DNA of 64,000 nucleotides from JAPYTY01 sp036338435 (GCA_036338435.1 JAYZCG010000014.1:87745-151744); one strand, 5' to 3'; shown: positions 17,015-26,525, counted from the stretch's first letter. Notes: generated by a model not told the origin, from the letters alone. Made by a program: numbers and translations.

Positions 17015-18400
17015 ATGAGTGAAAAGAATCCAGTCCGAGGTCAAATCGGAATTTTTGGGCTTGGTTACGTAGGGGTAACTCTTGGAGTGGTGCTGGCTGA
17101 TCATGGGTTCGAAGTTTTAGGGGTTGAACCCCGAGAAAAAACCATAGATCACCTCAAAAATGGTCATTGTGATATCCATGAAAAAGGTCTCCCAGAGCTT
17201 TTAAAAAAGCACGCTAACAAGAATTTTAAATTTTTCAAAGATTCTAAAAATATGCGTGCCACAACCTACATCGTTGCTGTCGGTACTCCGGTGGGGCCAA
17301 CGAAAGTTCCTGGTTTGGAATACGTCAAAGCAGTTGCCGATTCTCTCGGAAGAATATTGGAACCGGGGAATCTCATTGTTTTGCGTTCAACAGTTCCCGT
17401 TGGAACGACAAGGAACTTTTTCATTCCGCTTGTGGAAGAATCCAGCCATCTAGAGGTAGGTAAAGATTTTTCGGTTGTGTTTGCCCCGGAGAGAACGATA
17501 GAAGGAAGCGCTATCACTGAAATCACCGAAATCCCACAGGTTATCGGAGGGTATGACACGGAGAGCGTTCAGAAAGCCGAACGAATTTTTAGAGTCATTT
17601 CCCCGCAGATTGTAGGTGTCAGTAGTCTCGAAGCCGCTGAACTGGTCAAGCTATTCAATAACACTTATCGTGATGTGATATTTGGTTTTGCAAACGAAGC
17701 CGCATTAATCTGCGATGGATTCAATGTAGATCCGGTAGAAGCTATTGCAGCAGCCAACGAAGGTTATAAAAGGGGTGATATCCCATATCCTAGCCCTGGG
17801 GTAGGGGGCTATTGTCTAACAAAAGATCCGCACATTCTACTTCATTGCACCCGTGATCTACGATACCACCCCGATATTGTTTTTCACGCTCGCAAAGTGA
17901 ACGATATGATGCCGGTTCATGTGGCTGAAAAAGTCACACACTTTTTAAAGGGGAAGAAAAAGGCGTTGCAAAAGTCCAAGGTGTTTGTTTTAGGCATGGC
18001 GTTTAAGGGACACCCAGAGACGACTGACATTCGATTTTCTCCCTCAGTTGTTGTTGCAAATTGTCTCCAGGAAAAGGGGATTAATTTGTCGGCACACGAC
18101 CCGGTAGTGAGCGAAGAAAGTATTCGATTAGCGGGAATGCAGCCGATTAATGATTTGCTGGATGGATTCAAGAATGCTGATTGCGTGATTGTTATGACCA
18201 ATCACATGGATTATCGAAAAAAAAGGATTTTGCGCTTTCTTACCAGGATGAACCACCCAGCCCTTTTCTACGATCCTTGGCAGCTCCACGATTCCAAAGA
18301 AGTTCTGGCAGTGACGGGGGTAGACTACAGCAATTTAGGTTATGATTCGGACCCACGGCTGGCATACATGAATACGGGATTTTCCCCCATTGAGCCATAG
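17015..18400 (+). CDS. Nucleotide-sugar 6-dehydrogenase (UDP-HexNAc/UDP-Glc dehydrogenase family)
   Basis: The 461-residue enzyme has the NAD-binding start IGIFGLGYVGVTLG and VAVGTPVGPTK. The middle domain has ELVKLFNNTYRDV, and the active-site loop GVGGYCLTKDP contains the catalytic Cys267. The C-terminal domain has GMAFKGHPETTDIRFSP. It oxidises the C6 hydroxyl of a UDP-sugar to a carboxylate in two NAD-dependent steps. The TKDP following the cysteine differs from the usual FPKD of UDP-glucose dehydrogenases (present at 60873), so a UDP-HexNAc substrate is more likely. The phosphonoacetate-hydrolase-like gene begins 15 bases downstream, probably in the same operon. Confidence 0.9.
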   Translation: MSEKNPVRGQIGIFGLGYVGVTLGVVLADHGFEVLGVEPREKTIDHLKNGHCDIHEKGLPELLKKHANKNFKFFKDSKNMRATTYIVAVGTPVGPTKVPGLEYVKAVADSLGRILEPGNLIVLRSTVPVGTTRNFFIPLVEESSHLEVGKDFSVVFAPERTIEGSAITEITEIPQVIGGYDTESVQKAERIFRVISPQIVGVSSLEAAELVKLFNNTYRDVIFGFANEAALICDGFNVDPVEAIAAANEGYKRGDIPYPSPGVGGYCLTKDPHILLHCTRDLRYHPDIVFHARKVNDMMPVHVAEKVTHFLKGKKKALQKSKVFVLGMAFKGHPETTDIRFSPSVVVANCLQEKGINLSAHDPVVSEESIRLAGMQPINDLLDGFKNADCVIVMTNHMDYRKKRILRFLTRMNHPALFYDPWQLHDSKEVLAVTGVDYSNLGYDSDPRLAYMNTGFSPIEP

Positions 18401-18414
18401 CCCATCCATCTGAT

Positions 18415-19524
18415 ATGACTAGGCCAGCGCTGATTCTTTGCCTTGATGGATGTGGACCAGAGTATCTTGATGCAAGCGATACTCCCAACATGGATACAAT
18501 GGCCAAAGCAGGCTGGAAGACCAACGGTCACGCTGTTTTCCCCACTGTCACCAATGTCAACAATACATCGATTCTCACCGGAACGTTTCCTGCCATACAT
18601 GGCATTACTTCGAATTTTTTCTTTGATGCAGGACTAGGTCTAGGTGTGTACATGGAATCAGCTGAGTACATACAGACTCCAACAGTATTCGAACGATTGA
18701 GGAAACAGGGGTTGAGTTCGGCGTTTCTGACATCTAAGGAAAAGCTTCGTACTTTGTTGTCTAGAGGAGCTGTTGTTTCCATTTCAGCCGAGAATCCACC
18801 CGCTTGGCTGGTGCACTTAATAGGACCACCGCCGGATATATACAGCGTCGAGGTCAATCTGTGGCTAATGGAGGCGAGCCTGGCCGTTATGGGGAATTAT
18901 CCCGATGTGGCTTTTGCGTACGTCAGCACAACTGATTATGTAATGCATACGTATCCATGTGATCATTCAGAATCGCAGCGCCACTTGCATGAAATTGACA
19001 AGCTTCTGGGAAGATTTGTTAACCAGTTTGGTGATTGTGATATTGCGATTACAGCCGATCATGGGATCAATGCCAAGACGATTGGCTTGAACCCGGCCAA
19101 AATTTTGATGGATGTCGGCATAGATGCCGAAGTCGTCCCTGTTATTAAGGATCGTCATATTGTTCACCATGGGAATTGTGCTGGTGCCGCGTACGTACAT
19201 TTGCGGCAAATAGAAAATTTATCAGGTGCTCAACAATGTTTGGAGGAGGTGTCGGAAATTGACACAGTATTGACCCGCCAGGAAGCCGTTGTGGAACATC
19301 ATCTGTATCCTGATCGTATTGGCGATTTGGTACTTCTCGCAGATTCCCAAACAGTGTTCGGTGAATTCCCCTCGGCTCGTACTGAAGTTAAGGTTCGGTC
19401 TCACGGTTCACTTCACGAAGCGATTGTTCCAATCATTGGTTACGGGTCCCGGTTGTCCACAGCTAGGCCTTACTATAGCAAGGAGTTAGTGAATATCCTC
19501 TTGCCTCCTGGTGGAACGGGTTGA
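18415..19524 (+). CDS. Phosphonoacetate hydrolase-like enzyme (alkaline phosphatase superfamily)
   Basis: The 369-residue protein matches the alkaline phosphatase/NPP superfamily. The metal-binding set is visible in order: CLDGCG with Asp11; TVTNVNN with the likely nucleophile Thr46; DYVMHTYP with Asp and His; ITADHGI with Asp-His; and a late SHGSLHE histidine. The T-N-x-N-N loop and the GTFPAIHGITSN segment resemble phosphonoacetate hydrolase (PhnA), which splits phosphonoacetate to acetate and phosphate. It sits just upstream of pepM and phnW. A C-P hydrolase would work against the biosynthetic genes, so it may instead act on a CMP-phosphonate or a phosphonate ester (inference). A 233-base gap precedes pepM. 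Confidence 0.82.
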   Translation: MTRPALILCLDGCGPEYLDASDTPNMDTMAKAGWKTNGHAVFPTVTNVNNTSILTGTFPAIHGITSNFFFDAGLGLGVYMESAEYIQTPTVFERLRKQGLSSAFLTSKEKLRTLLSRGAVVSISAENPPAWLVHLIGPPPDIYSVEVNLWLMEASLAVMGNYPDVAFAYVSTTDYVMHTYPCDHSESQRHLHEIDKLLGRFVNQFGDCDIAITADHGINAKTIGLNPAKILMDVGIDAEVVPVIKDRHIVHHGNCAGAAYVHLRQIENLSGAQQCLEEVSEIDTVLTRQEAVVEHHLYPDRIGDLVLLADSQTVFGEFPSARTEVKVRSHGSLHEAIVPIIGYGSRLSTARPYYSKELVNILLPPGGTG

Positions 19525-19757
19525 ATCTATTTGCCGAATGGTTCAGGCTAGAGTGTAGCGAAAATAAAACCCTGCTAGGATAAAAAGGGTTACTCGATGC
19601 GACGTGGGATTTTTATCGTTGAATAACCGGGTTATGGCGGTTCCTTTAGGTTTACGATTGAGAGGCGATATTTTTCGGAGACAGGGTTGTCTTAGTGGAT
19701 TGTTCCTAGTCGACACATACATTGTTTTGTTTGTGACAGCCATTGGATAAACAACTA

Positions 19758-21392
19758 ATGAATAAGACGGGAAGCTTGAGAAGACTGTTGGAGTTATCGG
19801 AACTCTCTTTCCTCATCGAAGCGCACAATGGTCTTAGTGCCAAAATTGTGGAGGAGGCTGGGTTCGAAGGTATTTGGGCAAGTGGGTTGTGTATGTCTGC
19901 ATCCATGGGTGTACGTGATAGTAATGAGGCAAGCTGGACTCAGATTTTAGAAATTCTTGAATTCATGAGTGATGCAACTCAAATCCCCATTCTTTTAGAT
20001 GGTGATACCGGTTACGGGAATTTCAACAATATGCGCCGCTTAGTAAAAAAACTTGAACAGCGTGGTATTGCCGGTGTCTGTATCGAGGACAAACTGTTTC
20101 CGAAGGCCAACAGTTTTATTCGGGGTGACGCCCAGCCTCTCGCAGAAATAGACGAGTTTAGCGGTAAGATCAAAGCAGGTAAGGATACACAACAAGATAG
20201 CGATTTTTGTATTGTAGCTCGTGTTGAGGCTTTCATCGCTGGTTGGGATCTCGCAGAGGCACTCAAACGTGCAGAAGCGTACCGGCAGGCTGGAGCTGAT
20301 GCAATACTAATACACAGCAAAAAGAGCAGTCCCAGTGAGATAGTCAGTTTTGCTACCGAATGGGCTAATCGTGCTCCCTTGATCGTTGTGCCGACGACAT
20401 ACTACAGTGCGCCAATCGAACTATTTGCTAAACTCCACATTAGCACTCTGATTTGGGCTAATCATCTGCTTCGCGGAGCCATAGCTGCTATGGAGCATGT
20501 GGCAAAAACAATCTACGAGGAACAATCGGTTACGAATATTGAGGATCATGTAGCTCGTCTCCAGGAAGTCTTTCGTTTGCAAGGTGTGAGTGAACTCTTA
20601 GAGGCTGAAGAGAAATATTTAACGGCAGGCCCTCGCAAGAAAAACAATGCAATCATACTAGCTGCCTCGCGAGGCGAAGAATTGACTGAGCTGACTTCTA
20701 CTCAGCCCAAGGCGATGATCTCTATTGCCGGACAATCAATCTTGCAACGACTTGTAGAGGAGGTGAAAAGTCACGGGATTGAAGATGTTGTGGTTGTGGG
20801 CGGTTACAAGGCAGAGACAATAGACATTCCTGACATTCAACTGCTTAGAAATCCAGATTATGACACCTACAAGGATCTGATGTCTCTTGTTCATGCTTTG
20901 GATTTTGTCCGACAAGATACTCTGATTTTTTATGGAGACCTTCTAATGCGCGGATACATTATTCGTGATCTCTTGGCAACGGATTCTTTGTTGACTGTTG
21001 TCGTGGACTCGAATGTTTCGGCTAAGTTGGAACAGGGTGTTAAAGGGGATTATGTAATATGTTCTAGGCCTGATGATCGCGGAGTGTTCGGGGCAAAAAT
21101 CGAATTGATCGAAGCCTTGAGTGATGTGAATGAAGACAATCAGAACAAGGTTCATGGGCAGTGGATTGGTGTTTTGCGTGTCAAAGGAGAAGGACGAGAT
21201 TGGGTCCGAGAATCGATTACCCATCTCAGACAGAGAAAGGATGTCCAAAATCTTAGCATGACTGATCTTTTGAATGATCTGGTCGCTCGTAACCGTCCTA
21301 TTCGTGTGGTGTATATCAGTGGGCATTGGTTGGATGTAAATTATCTGCCCGACATTGAGAGAGCTACCGATTTCGCCAAAGGTCTTCTATAA
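19758..21392 (+). CDS. pepM: Phosphoenolpyruvate mutase fused to a C-terminal nucleotidyltransferase domain
   Basis: This 544-residue protein has two parts. Residues about 1-285 are PEP mutase, the enzyme that forms the C-P bond by converting PEP to phosphonopyruvate. Diagnostic elements are DGDTGYGN and the signature EDKLFPKANS at about 110-119. From about residue 295 a nucleotidyltransferase domain follows: ILAASRG, then QPKAMISIAGQSIL, VVVGGYKAE and FYGDLLM. Its first loop is a variant of the usual GxGxR. PepM-nucleotidyltransferase fusions are known in phosphonate-glycan clusters, where the second domain is proposed to make CMP-2-AEP. A separate cytidylyltransferase follows at 22553. I prefer the ATG at 19758; a TTG at 19743 is possible. 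Confidence 0.93.
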   Translation: MNKTGSLRRLLELSELSFLIEAHNGLSAKIVEEAGFEGIWASGLCMSASMGVRDSNEASWTQILEILEFMSDATQIPILLDGDTGYGNFNNMRRLVKKLEQRGIAGVCIEDKLFPKANSFIRGDAQPLAEIDEFSGKIKAGKDTQQDSDFCIVARVEAFIAGWDLAEALKRAEAYRQAGADAILIHSKKSSPSEIVSFATEWANRAPLIVVPTTYYSAPIELFAKLHISTLIWANHLLRGAIAAMEHVAKTIYEEQSVTNIEDHVARLQEVFRLQGVSELLEAEEKYLTAGPRKKNNAIILAASRGEELTELTSTQPKAMISIAGQSILQRLVEEVKSHGIEDVVVVGGYKAETIDIPDIQLLRNPDYDTYKDLMSLVHALDFVRQDTLIFYGDLLMRGYIIRDLLATDSLLTVVVDSNVSAKLEQGVKGDYVICSRPDDRGVFGAKIELIEALSDVNEDNQNKVHGQWIGVLRVKGEGRDWVRESITHLRQRKDVQNLSMTDLLNDLVARNRPIRVVYISGHWLDVNYLPDIERATDFAKGLL

Positions 21393-21470
21393 CTGAGATA
21401 TTTAAGATCCTAGATCATTTGTATGGCTAGCATCACACGGCCGTACACTTGCAGATCAGTGTAAAACAAA

Positions 21471-22556
21471 ATGGAAGACAAGCTCGTTCTACTTAATCCT
21501 GGTCCCGTGAATCTGACATCGCGAGTTCGAAGTGCTCTTACAAAGCCCGATCTTTGTCACCGAGAACCCGAGTTTTCAAGACTACAAAGCAATATTCGGT
21601 CCGCAATTCTCGGCGTGTACAAGCTTTCGAAAAAGGACTATGGCAGTGTGTTGCTAACTGGTTCTGGAACATTAGCAGTGGAGTCCATGATCACTAGTTT
21701 GGTTCCTCCCAATGGGAAACTACTCGTTGTGGAAAATGGTGTCTATGGGGAGCGGATTAAGAGGATAGCTCAGACGCATGGGATTGAACATGTGGCGGTG
21801 GCTCATCAGTGGGGCGAAGAATTAGATGTGGCAAGAATTGAAGCTCAGCTTGCCGATGATGGAGCGATAAGTCATGTGGCCGCCGTACATCATGAAACTA
21901 CGACCGGGCGTCTAAATAATTTAGCCGTAGTGGGTGTGCTTTGTAGGCGTCACAAAAAAGCGCTTTTAATAGATGCCGTGAGTAGCTTTGGCTCTGAAGA
22001 TATTCGTTTCGACGAATGGGGTATCACAGCCTGTGCCGCTTCGGCCAACAAGTGTTTGCATGGTGCTCCTGGTGTATCGTTTGTGGTCGGTAGACGCACG
22101 TCATTTGCTGGTCTCAAAGCAGAGAACCCTCGATCTGTTTACTTAGATTTGTCAGGTTATTGGCAAGAGCAGGAGAGGGGATTATCTCCCTTCACCCATG
22201 CTGTCCATATTTTTTATGCTTTGAATGAAGCTTTGGAAGAATTGGAAGAGGTAGGTGGGCAGGTGGCTCGCAAAGAACATTATCAAGGGCTTGCTTCTTT
22301 GATCCGGGATAGAGCCCATGATGCGGGTCTAAGCCGCCATCTCGCATCAGGTATGCTGGCATGTTCTCTTACAGCTTTCCAATTACCCCCGAATACTCTA
22401 TACAGGCAGCTACATGACCCTCTGCGCGAAGCGGGATTTGTGATCTATGCCGGACAGGGAGATCTCTCCAAGACAATGTTTCGTATCGCCCACATGGGTA
22501 ATGTCACGGAAGATGACATTGAACGGCTGTTTGTACACTTGGGGAGTATAGTGTGA
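21471..22556 (+). CDS. phnW: 2-aminoethylphosphonate:pyruvate transaminase
   Basis: The 361-residue PLP enzyme opens with LLNPGPVNLTSRV, has CHREPEF, the loop LTGSGTLAVE, VHHETTTGRLN and the PLP site ASANKCLHG with the Schiff-base Lys194. All are typical of PhnW. In degradation PhnW turns 2-aminoethylphosphonate into phosphonoacetaldehyde. In biosynthetic clusters with PEP mutase and phosphonopyruvate decarboxylase it runs in reverse to make 2-AEP. The context here favours biosynthesis. It lies 78 bases after pepM and its TGA overlaps the GTG of the next gene. Confidence 0.93.
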   Translation: MEDKLVLLNPGPVNLTSRVRSALTKPDLCHREPEFSRLQSNIRSAILGVYKLSKKDYGSVLLTGSGTLAVESMITSLVPPNGKLLVVENGVYGERIKRIAQTHGIEHVAVAHQWGEELDVARIEAQLADDGAISHVAAVHHETTTGRLNNLAVVGVLCRRHKKALLIDAVSSFGSEDIRFDEWGITACAASANKCLHGAPGVSFVVGRRTSFAGLKAENPRSVYLDLSGYWQEQERGLSPFTHAVHIFYALNEALEELEEVGGQVARKEHYQGLASLIRDRAHDAGLSRHLASGMLACSLTAFQLPPNTLYRQLHDPLREAGFVIYAGQGDLSKTMFRIAHMGNVTEDDIERLFVHLGSIV

Positions 22557-23311
22557 AAGCCGTAGTGTTAGCAGCCGGAATGGGAAGGAGGTTGCATCCT
22601 CTCTCAAAAACTATCCCAAAAGGCTTAATTTTGGTAGGAGAGAAGCCCATACTGAGGTACTCCCTGGAAGCCCTCAAGGCCAACCAGATCAGTGAAGTGA
22701 TTTTAGTTGTAGGATTTCTTCAAGAAGTCATCCGGCATCAGTTTGGAAGGGAATACCAGGGATTGAAGATCACCTATGTGGAAAATAACCGGTATCAGAC
22801 TACTGGCAGTATGTACTCTCTTTCGAAAGCAAGAGATGCGATCGGGAACAGTGAAATCATACTCCTCGAATCTGATTTACTCTATGATCCTAAAGCTATG
22901 CCGATTATGTTGGAATCCCCGTTTAGAGATTGTCTGCTGACGGCGGATGTGAGTCAGTCGGGCGATGAAGTCTACATTTGTGTGGATGAAGAACAACGTG
23001 TTGTGGAATTGGGAAAGGATATCTCTGGTGAAAGTAAACGGCGTGCTCTGGGTGAATTAGTGGGGATTTCTAGGTTCTCTAGAAAATTCTTATCCCAGCT
23101 ATTTGAGAAGGCTGAGGAAGAATACAAAAGTGGTGAGTACAATCGTCATTATGAGGAGTGCGTATTTTCATTGAGCACGCAGGGGTATCCGGTATATTCA
23201 CTATTCTGTGAAAATTTGCTTTGGATCGAGATTGATAATGAGGAGGATCTAAGAAGAGCGAGAGAGGAACTTTATCCACGGATTAGAAGTCGTTTGGAAG
23301 CAAGAGGCTGA
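22553..23311 (+). CDS. LicC/PntC-like cytidylyltransferase (probable CTP:2-aminoethylphosphonate cytidylyltransferase)
   Basis: The 252-residue protein begins with the nucleotidyltransferase signature VLAAGMGRRLHPLSKTIPKG, then VGFLQEVI, ENNRYQTTGSMYSL and LLESDLLYD. These are hallmarks of phosphocholine cytidylyltransferase LicC and its relative PntC, which activates 2-AEP as CMP-2-AEP for transfer to glycans. GTGA coupling to phnW supports 2-AEP as substrate. It starts at a GTG with a purine-rich GGGGAG upstream (22541). With the nucleotidyltransferase domain fused to PepM, the cluster has two candidate activating domains; which one uses 2-AEP is open. Confidence 0.87.
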   Translation: MKAVVLAAGMGRRLHPLSKTIPKGLILVGEKPILRYSLEALKANQISEVILVVGFLQEVIRHQFGREYQGLKITYVENNRYQTTGSMYSLSKARDAIGNSEIILLESDLLYDPKAMPIMLESPFRDCLLTADVSQSGDEVYICVDEEQRVVELGKDISGESKRRALGELVGISRFSRKFLSQLFEKAEEEYKSGEYNRHYEECVFSLSTQGYPVYSLFCENLLWIEIDNEEDLRRAREELYPRIRSRLEARG

Positions 23312-23453
23312 CAATATAAGGTTTTGAACTTACAACTTATCCCATCACCTGGATTGTCCAGCGCAGTTTGTGAGTTGTTTTACAAAGTTACTGACAGTAA
23401 TCATAATTGGGTCTGGTGGCTCTCATGAACTCAGAAAAAGCAATGAGTCGGAT

Positions 23454-24398
23454 ATGAAAGTTCTAGTTGTGGGCGGTGCTGGCTATGTAGGTGGGGCTCT
23501 CACTGATGAACTCTTGAAAAAAAAGTATCGGGTCCGCGTTTACGATTCACTTCTTTATGAGGAAGCGTTCCGCAAGCCTGTTGATTTCGTTTATGGTGAC
23601 ATTCGAGATCGGGAAAAGCTTATGGCACATCTGAAGTGGGCAGATGTGGTTATATGGTTGGCAGCATTGGTAGGAGATGGGGCGTGTTCTTTAAACCCGG
23701 AGACGAGTGTGGAGCTCAACCAGGATTCTGTTGGATGGCTTGCCCAAAACTTTGATGGGCGCATTGTCTTTTTGTCCACTTGCTCGGTGTACGGGGCACA
23801 GGATGGGTTGTTAGACGAGAACTCTCCGGTCAATCCTCTTTCAGTCTATGCAACGACGAAGTTGGCAGCAGAAGAATATCTTAAGGATAAGAATGCCATC
23901 ATATTTCGTCTGGGTACCCTTTTCGGTGTGGGCGACCTATTTTCACGTGTCCGACTCGACCTGATCGTGAATATTTTGACGGTGCGGGCAGCTACTAAGG
24001 GCGAAATTACTGTCTTTGGTGGCAGACAGTATAGACCGTTGCTGCACGTTCGTGATGTGGGAATCATGATCGCCGAAAATATGGAGACTGATCATGTCGG
24101 TATCTACAATTTGAATAGCCAGAACATGCGAATTTTAGACCTGGCGCACCAGGTTCAGACTCATTTTCCCGATGTGGTGATACAGAAAACGGAAATGAAG
24201 TTTCAAGATGCACGAAATTACCAAGTTAGTGGGAAAAAGACACAACAGGAATTAAACTTCTCCCCTCGTTTTTCAATAGATGATGGGATTGAAGAGGTCA
24301 GAGAACTAGTGAAAAATGGGAGAATTAAGGATCTCAACAACCCTCGCTATGCCAATCACAGCTATCTAGAGATGCACAAGCCCCATTTGTCTGATTGA
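23454..24398 (+). CDS. NAD-dependent nucleotide-sugar epimerase/dehydratase (SDR)
   Basis: The 314-residue extended SDR starts with the NAD-binding motif VVGGAGYVGG. It has the conserved WLAAL strand end, LSTCSVYG and the catalytic YATTK (Tyr-x-x-x-Lys). The open frame extends upstream to 23370, but the typical SDR start MKVLVVGG and the lack of homology-like sequence before it favour 23454. It likely epimerises or dehydrates an NDP-sugar. A relative with the same layout lies at 42387. It is 142 bases downstream of the PntC-like gene, so it may or may not share that operon. Confidence 0.85.
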   Translation: MKVLVVGGAGYVGGALTDELLKKKYRVRVYDSLLYEEAFRKPVDFVYGDIRDREKLMAHLKWADVVIWLAALVGDGACSLNPETSVELNQDSVGWLAQNFDGRIVFLSTCSVYGAQDGLLDENSPVNPLSVYATTKLAAEEYLKDKNAIIFRLGTLFGVGDLFSRVRLDLIVNILTVRAATKGEITVFGGRQYRPLLHVRDVGIMIAENMETDHVGIYNLNSQNMRILDLAHQVQTHFPDVVIQKTEMKFQDARNYQVSGKKTQQELNFSPRFSIDDGIEEVRELVKNGRIKDLNNPRYANHSYLEMHKPHLSD

Positions 24399-24565
24399 CA
24401 ATCAGGGTCATGTACAAGACACAGGGAGAAATCTTATCCGGTGTCTTTTCGAGTAAATCCCATCAGCCATCTAACATACCATTGCTCATGTTTCCCTAAC
24501 TTCGGCACTTTTTCATCATATTTGGGGCTGGGGGGCTTCTGGCAAAAAGTAAAGGAGGACCGATC

Positions 24566-25357
24566 GTGAGTTCAAAGTTGAGTTTTTGTATCGTTGTACC
24601 TATCTACAATGAGGAGCTTGGCGTGGAGCGTTGTATTAGAGTTTTGTGTGAAGCTCTGGATAAATTCCCATACCGTACTTCGTTGATTGCGGTAAACGAC
24701 GGTAGCACTGATAAAACTGGTACCATTCTGAACAGTCTGTTATCAGAGTATGCAAATCTACAAGTGGTTTCTTATGTAGAAAATATAGGTTATGGAGGAG
24801 CTGTTCGCAAAGGGATTGACAGGGCGTCTGAAGAGGGTTTTTGTTATGCCCTATTCATGGACAGTGACTTAACCAATGACCCCCGATACATTGGCGCGTT
24901 TGTTGAGAAAATGCTTGATGGAGTGGATGTGATCAAGGCATCTCGCTATGTTAGTGGCGGAGAGGCTCAAGGAGTGCCAGCTTTCCGAGTCATTATTTCT
25001 GTGATAGGCAACAAGTTAGCCCGGTTCCTATTTGGGGTCCCCATTCTCGATTGCACCAATGGATTTCAGGCAATTAAGATCAGTTTGCTCAGAGAAATGC
25101 CGCTCAGCGAAGATGGGTTTGCAATCATTATGGAACAACTTTACTATCTAAAGTTTTTGGCCAAAACATTTCACGAGGTGCCCTATACACTTGTTCAAAG
25201 AAGCGACCTACTGAGCAAGTCGAGTTTCTATTATCGACCCAAGGTATTTGTGCAATATCTGAAATACCCTATTAAAAGATTTTTGAATATGGCCCCCAAG
25301 CATATTCGTTACTACAAGGACAAGGCTTCTACCACACATGACCTGTCGCGGATGTGA
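24566..25357 (+). CDS. Glycosyltransferase family 2 (dolichol-phosphate-mannose-synthase-like)
   Basis: The 263-residue GT-A enzyme has the family start CIVVPIYNEELGV, the AVNDGSTDKT motif and the metal-binding MDSDLT (DxD-like). The GT2/DPM1-type TNGFQAIK segment follows. No clear C-terminal membrane segment is seen. It probably forms a polyprenyl-phosphate-sugar or adds a sugar to the lipid-linked chain. The GTG start is supported by AAAGGAGG at 24551-24558, eight bases before. It overlaps the following methyltransferase gene by 20 bases. Confidence 0.88.
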   Translation: MSSKLSFCIVVPIYNEELGVERCIRVLCEALDKFPYRTSLIAVNDGSTDKTGTILNSLLSEYANLQVVSYVENIGYGGAVRKGIDRASEEGFCYALFMDSDLTNDPRYIGAFVEKMLDGVDVIKASRYVSGGEAQGVPAFRVIISVIGNKLARFLFGVPILDCTNGFQAIKISLLREMPLSEDGFAIIMEQLYYLKFLAKTFHEVPYTLVQRSDLLSKSSFYYRPKVFVQYLKYPIKRFLNMAPKHIRYYKDKASTTHDLSRM

Positions 25358-26525
25358 AAGTACCGAACTAGAACAGTTCCTCGATCTAGGAGAAATGGCG
25401 CTGGCCGGGGGTTTTTTGCCCGGAACTGAGGCGATCTCTTCCGAGAATAAGTATCCGTTGAGTACGTATGTATGCCGTGCATGTGGTTTGGTACAGATTC
25501 TGGATGTTGTAGATCCCATGATCCTTTTTCAGGACTACTCCTTTTCCTCTAGCACGGTTGGGCCCCTAGTTGAGCATTTTCACAATTATGCTCAATGGCT
25601 ACAGGAAAAATTTAAACCCCAATTGGTGGTAGAGTTCGGCTGCAACGACGGTGTTCTACTGACCCCGCTCGGGGAGTTGGATATCCAGAGTTGCGGCGTC
25701 GACATCTCTGAAAACATTACTGAAATAGCCCGAGCAAAGGGACTCGATGTTTTGACTGGCTATTTCGATAATGCCATGGCAGAGCAAATTGTCGATCGTG
25801 TGGGCCAAGCTGACGTAGTGACTGGGAGCAATGCCTTTGCCCACAATGCTCACCCAGAAGTTATTCTAGAAGCCGCCCGGAAGGTCTTGAAACCAAAGGG
25901 TCGACTTTGCTTGGAGTTCATGTATGCGGGGGATCTCCTGGAAATGATCCAGTGGGACACCTTATACCACGAGCATTTGACTTTCTATTCCCTGTCAAGT
26001 TTACAGGTCTTGTTAAAGCGGTTTGGCTTCCATGTCGTTGATGCGGAGCGGTGGCCCATGCATGGCGGGTCATTGCGTGTGACCGCCGCACTTGATGTGG
26101 GTGAAGAGCAGCCAGGTGTGACCGATATACTGGAATATGAAAAATCCAAGGCCTTGGACAATCCAGACACCTGGATCCACTTCGGACAGCATGTAGATCG
26201 GAAGATTGCAGTCGTGCGGGAGACACTAGAACGTCTAAGTCACAATAGTAGGATTTGGGGCTATGGTGCTGCAGGGAAGGCCACATTGTGGGTAAATGCC
26301 TGCAAGATGGATTATCTAGAGGCCATGGTTGATGCATCACCACTGCGGGCCGGCAAACTTATGCCCGGGACACACACGCCTATAGTTTTCCCTGACAAGT
26401 TACAAATTGATCCTCCAGAGTACGTTTTTGTATCGGCCTGGAATTATGCCGATTTGATTCGATCCAAGGAAAGTTGGTTTCAGGGAATCTGGTTGGTGCC
26501 GTTGCCGGATTTGAGATTCTTTTAA
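25338..26525 (+). CDS. Sugar C-methyltransferase-like SAM enzyme
   Basis: The 395-residue protein has the three-part layout of TDP-sugar C-methyltransferases (TylC3/NovU group). The N-terminal zinc-binding region has CRGCES and YVCRACGLVQ. A SAM domain follows with VEFGCNDGVLLTPL, and a C-terminal domain contains IWGYGAAGKATLWVN. In that family it adds a methyl branch to a 4-keto sugar, often at C3. The ATG start overlaps the preceding GT2 gene by 20 bases. The next gene begins directly after its stop, so the genes are probably co-transcribed. Confidence 0.86.
   Translation: MTCRGCESTELEQFLDLGEMALAGGFLPGTEAISSENKYPLSTYVCRACGLVQILDVVDPMILFQDYSFSSSTVGPLVEHFHNYAQWLQEKFKPQLVVEFGCNDGVLLTPLGELDIQSCGVDISENITEIARAKGLDVLTGYFDNAMAEQIVDRVGQADVVTGSNAFAHNAHPEVILEAARKVLKPKGRLCLEFMYAGDLLEMIQWDTLYHEHLTFYSLSSLQVLLKRFGFHVVDAERWPMHGGSLRVTAALDVGEEQPGVTDILEYEKSKALDNPDTWIHFGQHVDRKIAVVRETLERLSHNSRIWGYGAAGKATLWVNACKMDYLEAMVDASPLRAGKLMPGTHTPIVFPDKLQIDPPEYVFVSAWNYADLIRSKESWFQGIWLVPLPDLRFF

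Noticed and set aside
22553..23311. Glucose-1-phosphate thymidylyl/uridylyltransferase
   Set aside because: The Y-x-T-T-x-S-M-Y-S-L and LLESDLLYD segments and the coupling to phnW fit the LicC/PntC group better.
25918..26343. A 141-residue minus-strand frame
   Set aside because: It is antisense to the C-methyltransferase gene and has His/Pro/Arg-rich content typical of a shadow frame.
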